A stretch of 64,000 nucleotides of DNA from Ceratodon purpureus. Taxonomy: Eukaryota; Streptophyta; Bryopsida; Pseudoditrichales; Ditrichaceae. The notes under the pieces are model-generated. The model was not told the DNA's origin, ran no database searches, and worked only from the letters and a program-made list of their open reading frames with translations. Of this stretch, positions 49,190 to 59,154 are shown piece after piece (position 1 is the stretch's first letter; every line of letters begins with the position of its first letter). The position numbers were made by a program, and so were the translations under genes. The stretch covers positions 47,111,611-47,175,610 of the forward strand of contig CM026426.1 of NCBI GenBank assembly GCA_014871385.1, read 5' to 3'.

Positions 49190-52100
49190 ATGAAGCGGAG
49201 TGGAGGGCCATCTCCCTCTACTTATGTTACTCCGAAACGTAGAAGAAAACCAGGTCGTACAGATTTTACGGATAGAAGAGCTAGGAAGATGAGAGAGTCA
49301 CGTAAGAAGGTAGTATTTAAAAGTGACCACTTGAGTGCTCCCGTGAAAAGGAGAGGTTCAGGTCTGCCTGTTGCTTTGAAGTTTTGTAGCATTCGTAAAC
49401 TCATTCTGGACTCCATAGTGGAGGAGGAGGTAGAGTTTTTAGAGACCACCGTAGTTGGGGATCACGAGCAGGAACAGGAGGTACTCTTAAGTGGAGTTGC
49501 ACGTAAGGCCATGACGGAAGAATTAGTTTTTAATTGTAGTCAACGAGTGGAGTCACCGCAGGCGTCTATCACATTCAATGAATTTTCGACAGGAGAGCCG
49601 GATTCTCAATCAAATCTAGATTTTAACACTCATGAGGTAAGTACTTATAAACCATCTTTATTACTGTGGATTATTTAATTTAATTCAGTATTGTGAAGAG
49701 AAGAAGCGATACTATGTACCGAAGTGAAATAGTTTTAGGAAAATTTGCGAAGGATCAAATTCAACTCACAGAATTGCCTCACAGTTGAAAATTGTTGTAA
49801 ATATGAGCATAGAGTAACAATAGGATAAGGGTAGTCGGAGAGTCAAGTGAGCATCTCATTCTCGTGGCGAGAAGGGCGAGGGAAGGGATTCTCAAGGCTG
49901 GTGAAGGGGGCTTAGCGATGGCGGCACGGGAGGCGGGTGAGCTCGGGCGAGGCGTGGAGGAGGGAGATCTGCCTGGGGGAGGAGGCGCGGCCAACATGGC
50001 TGTGGAGCAGCTCGGGATTGCAGAACTTGCGGGAGTTGGAGAGATCGGGCAGGGTGCTGGAGATGAGAGTGAGCAACCAGAGGGCTCCGAAGGTAGAGAG
50101 GAGGAACCAGTTGAGGAAGACGAGGACGATGACCAGGTTTCTCCATGAACCTGCAGCTAGTGTGTGAAGTTCTTGATGTGACATTGGGTTCTCTTTCAAA
50201 TGTTGGGTTGATTCGATCGTACGGCAATGATTGGGGTGATGGGTGGTACAAATGTACCTGAATTCGGGTTTCGAGATTTGCTGGGATTTCGAGAATGTGT
50301 TTGGTTCATGGGTTAGGTTTGGTGATTAGAGGTTGCGGAATGTAGATTCGAGGTGTGGGAAGTGGGGATTGCGTAAATTGTTGGAGTGGGGGTTTTCTCT
50401 CTGTTGTTGCTGATTGGGCTGCTATGCTTGCATTCTCGCTTGCTCTTTTGTGTTGAGTGTCTTCGGTTTGTGGGATTTCGGTCTGTGCGGATTTGGGTTG
50501 CTTGTGGTAGACATTGCTTTGGATTGGTTTGCTGGTGCTCTGCTTGTCTGCTGGGTGGGAGCTCGAGACAAGCCAGGCCTTATCGGGTCACTCAAAGTAG
50601 TAATCAACTTTGCAGGAGGCAGCGCATTTTTCTATGACCATAATTTCTCGTAGTTCTATTCAGAAATGTAAAGAATCGTTTGTGATTTCTTAACAAGGGT
50701 TTGTTTGACAACCAGTCGCTGTGTGTGCCAAGCTCCGCCTGGTCGGATGTCGAAGTTGTTTATGAGATATTATGTCCAAGCTTTGCTTGATAGCGCTTTC
50801 TCTCATCGCATCAACAGTCAGTTCCTGCTTCGGAAAGCATTGCTTTAGCTTTGAGCTTGTGAGCAGCTACATAAATATCAACTGAAATGTGAATATTATT
50901 GAGATTTTCTTGGTATTTTTTGTTTTTTTTGAAAATTAAAAAACCGGCTACCCTACGTTCTTCACCGAATGTAGGTCCAAGGGGGGGTGAAGGATTCGGG
51001 GATTTGGCTTTTGTTTTTTTTTTTTTTAATTTTTTTGGTTCCAGTTTTTGTGAAGTGAATGCATGGTTGATGAAAGAAATGAATTAAATTGTCATAACTT
51101 TGTGGATTTCAGAGGATTTTCTTGGTATTTGTTGTTTTTTTTGAAAATTAAAAAACCGGCTACCCTACGTTCTTCACCGAATGTAGGTCCGAGGGGGGGT
51201 CTTGGATTTGGGGATTTTGCTTTTGTTTTTTTTTTTTAATTTTTTTGGTTCCAGTTTTTGTGAAGTGAATGCATGGTTGATGAAAGAAATGAATTAAATT
51301 GTCATAACTTTGTGGATTTCAGAGGATTTTCTTGGTATTTGTTGTTTTTTTTGAAAATTAAAAAACCGGCTACCCTACGTTCTTCACCGAATGTAGGTCC
51401 GAGGGGGGGTCTTGGATTTGGGGATTTTGCTTTTGTTTTTTATTTTTATTTTTTTTGGTTCCAGTTTTTCTAAAGTGAATGCATGGTTGATAAAAGAATT
51501 TAATTAAATTGTGAAAACTTTGTGGATTTCAGAATATTTTCTTCGTAGAAGTCTTGATGAGTTTTTATGAGTTTTTAAGGTTTTTTTGGGAGCCTTGTCG
51601 AGGTTGTGGTTTGTTTCTTTATAGTTGTTGTCTTTTCTAATAATTATAACATTGTTTATGATTAAGGACTCTGATGGAGATCATCTGGGGAGCGAACCTC
51701 AAGACCCGACGCCAGCAGAAACTGAGGTATTTCATTCAATTTTCAATTTATATTAATTTCTTCAGTTCATGAATTTCAGTTCTATTCGCCTTGTACCCTT
51801 CATTGTTTCCTACTCTTTTAAATATGGAAGTTAATCCTCACTTCATTTCTTCTACTCTAGGTATCATCCGATGCTCCTGAGATGTCCGCTACTTCCCCCA
51901 TTTCTGTGATCAGTGTTTCCGATCTTTCAGATTCATTTGATCAATACTACTGTACCTGTGATGTAGCCATGCCTATAGGTGTGCAAAGTGGACCTCTCGA
52001 GGTCCACTCTCTACAGTATATGCCTACCTCGCCAGTGTACATGCCTACCTCTCCAGTGTACATGCCTACCTCTCCAGTGTACATGCCTACATCCACGGTG

Positions 52101-55100
52101 TATGAGCCTACCTCCCCGGGCTACATGCCCACGTCTCCTCCACAGGGATCCCCGCCGATGTCTCCACCCTCTCCTTCCTCGCCGATTAGAGTCAGGAGGC
52201 CAGCCCATGTGGTCTTTGCTCTTTCGGCAATTCTGCCGTGCCCTGTCCAACAAACCAGACGATTTTAGAGGAGGCGCCATCACTGGAACTGTAGACAGTC
52301 TAAGGAGTACTATAGTGGATCCTCACGTAGATAGTTTTATCAATCACAGATGATGATTGAGTTGTTAAAAGAGAGATGACAGTATGAAGATATATTGTTA
52401 CTTTCTTTTACATACTTGTCTACTTTGTAAGACTTTCTTTGATTGTGCTTGTTCTCCTAATTTGCGCACCTTCTTGCAGGTTACGCAAACACAAGATGTG
52501 TTGGTGAAACCATCTTGTCCAATAAACTTGAAGACTGCTAGGGAAGGGGAATTGGAACATCGAACCCAACACAAGGTAGACTCCAACGCCGTCATCAACA
52601 AGCTCAGGATCAAGCCATTGCAGAAGTCTCGAATGTCGGTGCCCCTGTGCAGGATGATTCCAATGGCAAAGGTTAGACCACTGGGCGAAGTGGGGGTACA
52701 GCATTTGGAGCGGGAGTTCGTTAAGGGATATAGAGATGGCGACCGCGTCATGTACATTTCTATGTACAACAACGAGGAGCAGACAAGAGATGTTACGGAT
52801 GAGGTCATGGCTAGATGGAGCCCATTATGGAGGGACGCGAATGATGCTTTTGAAATTGAGCTTCAAAGTGACGAGGAGTGGTCGCAGTTCTCTCGGAAGA
52901 TGTTTTTTGTCTGGGAAGGTAACCATCGCCTCTCAGCATGGCTTCGTCATATCAACAAGCACCACGCAGAGGACCCGTTATGGCACATATCTGTGCATTG
53001 CATAGTCCTCGACCCCCGTGGCCATGTTGGCAATCTTCTTCACGCAATGCATGACATCAACTGGTAAGTACTTGTTTCTTTTTTCCTGTTTTTCCATTTG
53101 TTACTTTATCTCATCTCTTTTATTCATCATACGTATTTTGGTTTATTTTCAGGTCGAATGAGAATGACCACGTAAAGAGTAATCTCCCCGCAAAACTATT
53201 TCGAATCCGCTCATTCGGAATGATGAAGCTGGAGGAATTTAAAGACCTCCTCAGTCCTAACGAGTATGACGTTTGTTTGAAGAACAAGCCACCTAATCCC
53301 TCCTGGTTTCCCTTGACAACTAAAGTTTTCATCGCATTTTTGTATCGAGTAAGTCCTACCTCCTCTCTCTATTTGCTTCTTATGACTCAATACTCATGGA
53401 ATTTCCTAACGCTTAATTATCTTCCTACAGCGGGAACTCGCTACGGCCTCCAATGAAGCAGCCAATGCTTACCGCAAGAAGACACCCGAGGATGAGCAGT
53501 CTGCTAGTGCAGTTTGGGATGTCATGAATGAGGCATCAGATAGAATGGTCGAAGCCATCAAGAAGGACTTTGTCAAGTACTTGGTTGTCGCAAATCCCAA
53601 GAATGGTGACGACTTCCTCAATGAGGTGACTTACTGATCATTGTTCAATTCACTATCTCGTATGACTTTAATAATTTCTGTATTGATCCTTTTAAAAACT
53701 TCGGTGCTTCTTGCAGATCAATCGCCATTACAGTCTCAATAATAAGCCTGAGATCTCGCTTGAAAAGCTTCAGAGGATTGTTCCAGCGGCCGTTGAGGCC
53801 AAATACAAGGCTCGTTGGTTGAAGTGGTGGAACTCATCCCCGAGTGCTCGAATGTCTTACAGATTTCTGCCATCTGAATTCAAAGACAACAACCTCGACT
53901 CAGGGTTGAACAAAGCTTCATTCTGGGCTGGGGTAATTTCCATACAAAATCCTTTCCAATTCCTTATTCCTTTATTCTTTTACCGTTAACCTTCTCTGTA
54001 TTTTTTATATATGAGTTTTGTATCACGGTTGGAGGAAGCCGTCATCCATGAAGTCGAAGACATATTCAAAATGGAGAACCTCAACATCAATTGGATGGCA
54101 TTTCCTAATGTCCAACAGCCGAACGATTTTGTCGAGAGTTCACGTATTCTGTTGTGGGACAAGGCCTTTCCTACATTCATTGGAAAAAAGGCTGATAAGC
54201 ACTTTGACAAGAAGTCCAACTTCGCAAAATTCCTTGGAACCACTCAAGTTGTCAAGCGGGTTACTTACCGGTAAGTGAAGTAACTTAATCGCATTTCCAT
54301 TTCATAATTTTCATTGCAATTGTTTCTTATACTTACCTTCTAGATGTCTTCCCAAAGGTACTTCAAGCGAGAGCTTCTTTTAAAGGGGGCCATCAGCGTT
54401 CAGCACCTCCCCAAGTACTTCAAGCTTTGGACGCAGACAACCTCGGACCAGTGTATGTACTCTCCCCAGCAGATAAAAAGGTACAAAGCTGCTCATCTGG
54501 ATGCTGGATGCTGGTATCTTGATTGTATTGGTGGTTTCACTATTGACTCGGAGGCGGACGTCAAGATGCTACACGATGGGGGTGAGGTGGTGGTCGAAGC
54601 TTCCTTGGATGGTGCAGACGAAGACGAAGGACAGGAGGATCAATCTTCTGCTCCTCCACCGAAGAAAGGGAGAGGAAGGCGACTGAAATCTCTCCGTTCT
54701 CAGTCAGAGGCATCACAGCAAACCGGTGCGGCGTCTTCCCAGCCAAAACAGAAAGAACCAGAGCCCTGTCTAGGTAATGTTGTTACGAAGCCTCTTCCAC
54801 TTCTTCGCCGGCTCCTTCCTCGATCAGTGCTTCGGAGATCACCAGAGGTCTCCTTGAGCAGAGGAGGGCCAAGCTATATCCTCAAACAACTTCTTCCGCT
54901 GGAGCTTCGATTTCCACAAATGTTTCCGTCTTCAACTCATCTGTGGATTCCATGTTGCGGCGAAATAAGAGACAGGAGAGAAAAGGTGGCGGCGACCCAG
55001 ATTGGATCAAGACTCAAGACTTCATTCGCAAGGTATGTTCCGATATTTTGACATTTCATGGATTCAGCCACCTCTACTCGCTTTGTAGTTTCTAACTCTG

Positions 55101-56450
55101 CTTTCTTGTTTCCTCCAGTTTGGAGCAGGCCGCGATTACAGAGTTGGGGACTATTGCAAACAAGAGGACCATCTGGGAGTCGACTTGATCATTGCCGACA
55201 TCCCTGAGAATCTTCCTGTCCCATCCGTTTCCGTTCCCCCCACGAGTATTCGGCCTTGGAACTCTCGGCCCAAGGATTATGTGTACGACATCTTCCGTTT
55301 TGCAGATTCATACCTGCAGAGAGATGGTGCCCTCTGCCTCATCTACAACACTTATCAGAACGTGGCTAAGGATATCGAGGAAGAAGCTCAGGGTGGTGAC
55401 TTCGTGCTTTTCAAGGACTGGTGGGGCGTCAATGTACTCGGCCTGACTTCTCCTACGAACCCCGAGAACTTGGTAATTTCCCTAAACATACCCTTCTCTT
55501 TACTCACTGATAACCCTTCCGCTTAATTATACTCACTAGTTTTGCTTGACTGCAGACTATGCGGTTCTAGATTCGCGTGTACGAGCGTAGTGACAGTACT
55601 TTCTCCTTCCAGACGAAGAAATCCCAGTTGATACATGGGGTCCTCAACATTACCGAGAGTGATGCCATTTTCAACTTCACCGATGTGGAATCGCAGCTCA
55701 TGAATGGGGAGGTGCCGTGGAGAGGCCCTAGGGAGAAAGCCCCTGAAATAATGCAGGGCATAATTGAGGAGCTGACGAAGCCCGGCGACATAGTCCTCGA
55801 TTGGAATGCTGGGACATGTAACTATTCATACATATCTCTGCTTAATTATTCCTCTCATTTTTTCCACAGTTTCTCATTTCTTTGTTTCTCTCCGCGTTTC
55901 AGGGGCCTCCATCAAGGCTTGCCAGGCTATTGGTCGTGACATTCTAGCTTTTGAGGAGGACGAAGCCATATTCAACGCCCTTCTCAAACCGTGCATGGCT
56001 AGACCATCAGCCATGGGCCCTCCTAAACATCCAAGGCCGGCAGCAGCAGGCGAAGCGCCTCCAAAGAGAGCAAGACCTGACAAGTGGTGTAAGTCTTCTA
56101 TTCTACGTTCAAATTATCCAAGCATTACTTCTCTTTGCAGCTCTACGTACTCGATCTAACCACAATCGGTTCTCTATTGCAGAGTAGTTTCAGCAACACC
56201 GCCACGTGGGCCAGCAGCAGTGTCCACTCCATCATGGCGTCTTCATTCCAGCCCGATTCAGCCTTTCATACTTCCGGACTACGCAGAGGGCTTAGCACAG
56301 GCGTTTCAATCTGGAGCCCTTACATATGTTCGTAGTCGGGAAACTACTTTTGATCCCAGGGCCCATCTATTCGTCGATGACGAGGCTTTAGAAGGAGATT
56401 CGGAGTCATCGGGTTCTAAGAGTGAAAGTAGCGATTCTAGCATGTTGTGA
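49190..56450 (+). CDS. Long MULE-borne gene: CTD-like heptads, ParB-like box, DNA methyltransferase-like C-terminus
   Basis: About 13 exons can be followed by GT-AG junctions that keep the frame: 49190-49636, 51667-51726, 51861-about 52280, 52480-53063, 53153-53348, 53431-53625, 53717-53932, about 54035-54270, 54358-55032, 55119-55472, 55571-55817, 55903-56088, 56185-56450. Features in order: basic PKRRRK segment; Ser-rich region with six YMPTSPV-like heptads; ParB-like part with MIPMAKVRPLGEV and FFVWEGNHRLSAWLRHI (G-x-x-R box); a helical part; and an N6/N4-methyltransferase-like domain with DLIIADIPEN (position of DPPY), FADSYLQRDGALCLIYNTY, and motif I GDIVLDWNAGTWASIKACQA then GRDILAFEED. 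Frame breaks are likely near 52200 and 54780, so it may be a young pseudogene. AdoMet-dependent DNA methylation is inferred; the DPPY motif is not canonical. Confidence 0.7.
49912..50199 (-). other. Antisense ORF inside intron 1 of long gene
   Basis: 95-codon frame with a hydrophobic segment (LVIVLVFLNWFLLSTFGALW) and ELTRLPCRHR. A homologous frame lies at 34884-35160 in MULE A, also antisense to the long gene. It could be a captured host-gene fragment or a fourth gene of the element. Not recognised. Confidence 0.4.
50903..51534 (+). repeat. Three tandem 210-bp units in intron 1
   Basis: Units start at 50903, 51115 and 51325 (GATTTTCTTGGTATTT) with a period of 210-212 bp; a fourth start decays after 51535. 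Units two and three are nearly identical. Each contains CCGGCTACCCTACGTTCTTC, GAATGTAGGTCC, a G run and a T run, and ends TTTGTGGATTTCAG, which looks like a splice acceptor. Confidence 0.85.
52017..52142 (+). repeat. Six heptads similar to RNA polymerase II CTD
   Basis: In-frame 21-bp repeats encode YMPTSPV three times, then YMPTSTV, YEPTSPG and YMPTSPP, followed by PPMSPPSPSSP. The RNA polymerase II CTD consensus is YSPTSPS. Tyr1, Pro3, Thr4, Ser5 and Pro6 match; position 2 is Met instead of Ser. Confidence 0.85.
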
Positions 56451-57003
56451 GTTTGAAGGAGGCTTCGGTCTATTGTTGTTTTCATTTGATTTAATTGGAG
56501 TTTTATTGCATATTACTTCATCTCCTCTACTGCAAACAACCTAAACTTGTTATGATTCTCATTTCCTGTTTGTATCTGTGCATGTAAAGAATGAAATGTC
56601 ACATCTGTAATGCTCAACATGTACCATGAACAATGAAATGTTTAAACTGAAATGCTCGAAGCTATATTTATTGCTGTAATTACTTTCTTAATCATTCAAA
56701 ATCTCACCCTAAACCGTAGCCATGTTACCTATTCTTGGGAGAGATCCAGATACCATCTCTTGGAGAAATTTTCTCTCCTTCCGGCACATCCAAGACCTCA
56801 TTCCCATTGGCAGATAGCAATGACGTCAATTGATCTAACTCAACGCAACTAAGTTCTCCAAGGGACGCTGTCTCCAACCTCTCGTTGTAAATTGGATTTG
56901 CAAGTTTCCATGAACTCCTAAATACACTCCAGTTGATGTTGAATTGATTAACTTCATATTCGTCTTTCGGACTCCAATGGCGACCCTCGTACGAAAAGTA
57001 ATC
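56451..57003. other. 3' flank of long gene
   Basis: Likely 3' untranslated region and spacer. Contains AATGAAA-type motifs near 56590-56640 but no clear gene. On the minus strand 56850-57003 could be the intron and downstream exon of the F-box-like frame. Confidence 0.4.
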
Positions 57004-57249
57004 TTACCTCGCTAGCCGAAGGCATGCGTATTCAGGACTACTGTCAACCTCACGCTTCCAACTCTTCGACACAGCACGAGCGTTCTCGACATCTTCAAAC
57101 GTAATAACAGTCGTAGAAGTCCAACCCTGGGTTGCACTACTACCTATATGATCCCAGAGGTTAGGCCCATCCGCCATCCGCTTAAGCAAATCCTGTAAAA
57201 CCGTTTCACAGGCAACGACCTCAAATGAATCGCCCATACCTTCAAACAA
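57004..57249 (-). CDS. F-box-like fragment inside MULE B
   Basis: An open frame with VLQDLLKRMADGPNLWDHI and NARAVSKSWKREVDSSPEYA then CLRLA. The spacing of the helix and the ARAVSKSWKREV segment resembles a divergent plant F-box (L...RAVCKRWR). The frame reaches a GTAAGA donor just before its stop, so this is probably one exon. The likely first ATG is at about 57237. Captured host gene or cargo; the substrate-receptor role is inferred only from the motif. Confidence 0.35.
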   Translation of the reverse strand: MFEGMGDSFEVVACETVLQDLLKRMADGPNLWDHIGSSATQGWTSTTVITFEDVENARAVSKSWKREVDSSPEYACLRLAR

Positions 57250-57627
57250 CTCCCTAGCAAGTACACGCTTAAGTTCGACAGAAATGATTGAGCTTATACA
57301 ACTTCAAGGACGTCTGCTAAGGCTTATATAGATTCTTGCTTGACACTTAAGCTACGAATGCTCTTATCTAAAGACGGAGAATTCTTCGACGAAGACAAGC
57401 GGTCTGACTTGGTGTACATCTTGGTTCCTGCTACTCCATTATTGTACACGAACTCTGAAATATTCCACGAACTTTTAAGACCATTTCTTTTTGGTGGTTT
57501 CGAGTTCCCTTATTCCTAGAATTTTCTATATTATCTAAAAACATCATGCTGGAATACTTGTACTTAGATCCAATAAGGGACCAAATGTAAAGGAATGTAT
57601 TCAAACACTCCACTAGTCTTTACAGTA

Positions 57628-57999
57628 CTAATCCTTCGGAGGATATACAGTCCAACTCTTGTCGATATCAAACCAATAGGTTTCGCCATCCGATATGATC
57701 ACTTCGGGCAGCTGAACAACTCGATTCTCATCGATGGTGGATGGCAAGGGATACGGGATTAGGGACAACTCCATAATAAGGAGAAGTTCATTCGTACAAA
57801 GCACTGTCCAACGCCATTCACCTTCACCAACATGGAGGCTTTCGATGTGCCTAAACGGTGGCAGGTCCATGCCTCGTTCCCTGGCGCGCTCCACCTCCAG
57901 GAGCCAGGGCCGCAGCTCCTCATAACTTGCCGGTGCCTTTGGGGGCAAACCTACAGCCGATCTTGTCCTCCTCGAACTTGCATTACGCACCTTCGGCAT
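57628..57999 (-). CDS. Small ORF of unknown function
   Basis: ATG at 57997-57999 (MPKVRNASSRRTRSAVGLPP); 123 codons with LLEVERARERGMDLPPF, a central segment rich in Leu and Ile, and DGETYWFDIDKSW near the end, stop at 57628. Not recognised. Its upstream DNA (about 58275-58365) is similar to the DNA upstream of the F-box-like frame (57390-57480), so the two may be a diverged tandem duplication. Confidence 0.35.
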   Translation of the reverse strand: MPKVRNASSRRTRSAVGLPPKAPASYEELRPWLLEVERARERGMDLPPFRHIESLHVGEGEWRWTVLCTNELLLIMELSLIPYPLPSTIDENRVVQLPEVIISDGETYWFDIDKSWTVYPPKD

Positions 58000-58589
58000 C
58001 GTGCAACACACTAAATTGTTGTAGTCTTAAAACGTTCCACGCAAGCTTGCAGATTGAGCCTCCCGAACTCCTACGCTACCTTCGCATACAGCACAGAATG
58101 CCAAGGACTGTGTCACTATCCAAATACGCCACGTAGAAACAAGCTCAAGAAAACAAGAGTGGCCTCCTTCTGTGGAACCCAGCTTACCAAGTGCTCTTTC
58201 ATGATGAGAAACTCTTACTTGTATCAATCAAATGAAGAAGCTTTGCTGCCTAGGAAGAGAGAGTAATCTTCGATGAAGACAAGGACTCCAACAAGGTATA
58301 TCTTGGTTTCAGCAGTTAAGATATTATACACGAATTTTGAAATATTCCAGGAAGTTTTCAAACCTTGCCTCCTTTATGTTCTGTGAAATTTGTTTTTTTC
58401 CTTGTGCATTTACATAATCCTATGAAAGAATTATTTGTTTGATCTAAAACTCAACGCCTGATCATTGTATCTTACCTAAATCCATGACAAATCTAACAAA
58501 ATATATGCATGACGTCATCATGACATCAGCCCTAATTTGTATCTTAGAGAACAAACGTAACAAATTCTTACCAGATATAACCCAGATTT

Positions 58590-58762
58590 CCACGGTAGTA
58601 TACTCTTTTCCTAATTAAAGTGTCAAAATCAAGCCTTAATTTAGTAATTTTCCACGGTTATAGGGTCTACTTTGCTTTTGAAAATTTTGCTAAATGTCAT
58701 TTTTGTGCTCTCCATTCTGTGCTCTCCGCTCTACGCTCTCCGCTCACATACGAACTTTCCCC
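58590..58762. repeat. Right terminal inverted repeat of MULE B
   Basis: Ends (plus strand) GCTCTCCGCTCACATACGAA and TTTCCCC at 58762; the reverse complement matches the left end around GTGAGCGGAGAGC and the inner CCACGGTTATAGGGTC. Followed by GGAAGTGTC at 58763-58771. Confidence 0.8.
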
Positions 58763-59154
58763 GGAAGTGTCCTGATAGTCATCCAGTTCCTGTGGATGAA
58801 CTTTGTCAGTCGGCTTGATAAACTCTGTCGGAGCCGACTGGATGAACTCTGTCGAAGCCGACCGGATGATTCTGTCCGTTTTCAGGGGGTTTAAGAGGCA
58901 CGTATAGGGTTTTGGGAGATCATTCTACACTAAAGCAGGTAGAGTCAGAGTGGTCTGAGAGCTGTTAGGAACTGCTGTACCATGTGTTTGGAGCTATTTT
59001 GACCCATTTTATGCAGTTTTGACCTCTTTTTGCACTTATATTATACATTTCCAGCAACTTATGAGTGTTTGAAGCACTTAGCTTAGTTGGGTTTTTTTGG
59101 GTTTTGATGGGATTGTGAAGGCTAGGGTTTAGTTGGTAAATCCTCCCTTTAACA

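Larger units (their letters stand above)
38719..58762 (-). mobile_element. MULE copy B, about 20 kb, three genes plus hAT insertion
   Basis: Flanked by the 9-bp direct repeat GGAAGTGTC (38710-38718 and 58763-58771), the target duplication length of Mutator elements. Terminal inverted repeats share GTGAGCGGAGAGC and the tandem GAGCGGAGAGC-like copies, plus an inner CCCTATAACCGTGGA. Contents left to right: TIR, hAT-like insertion (39567-44060), ORF2 (+), transposase (-), long ParB/methyltransferase-like gene (+), a pair of other minus-strand reading frames, TIR. It sits inside the solo LTR. The exact first base is uncertain by one position. Confidence 0.85.
38645..59154 (+). mobile_element. Solo LTR inserted in MULE A transposase, itself split by MULE B
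   Basis: The LTR consists of 38645-38718 plus 58772-59154, about 457 bp. It begins TGTTAACCGGAGACCC and ends CCTCCCTTTAACA, i.e. TG...CA with the same TGTTAA/TTAACA termini as the E1 LTR (sense start TGTTAACGGG, sense end CACCCTTTAACA). The 5-bp duplication GCGGA flanks it at 38640-38644 and 59155-59159. Joining the flanks restores the transposase sequence seen in copy B (GAGAGCGGA|CTTATTAAACTC against GAAAGCGGACTCATCAAACTC). No pol genes belong to it, so it is a solo LTR. Confidence 0.85.

Noticed and set aside
38645..59154. A single 20.5-kb LTR retrotransposon with GCGGA duplication
   Set aside because: No Gag-Pol of its own and no LTR pair; the outer parts make one 457-bp solo LTR and the rest has its own MULE ends and 9-bp duplication.
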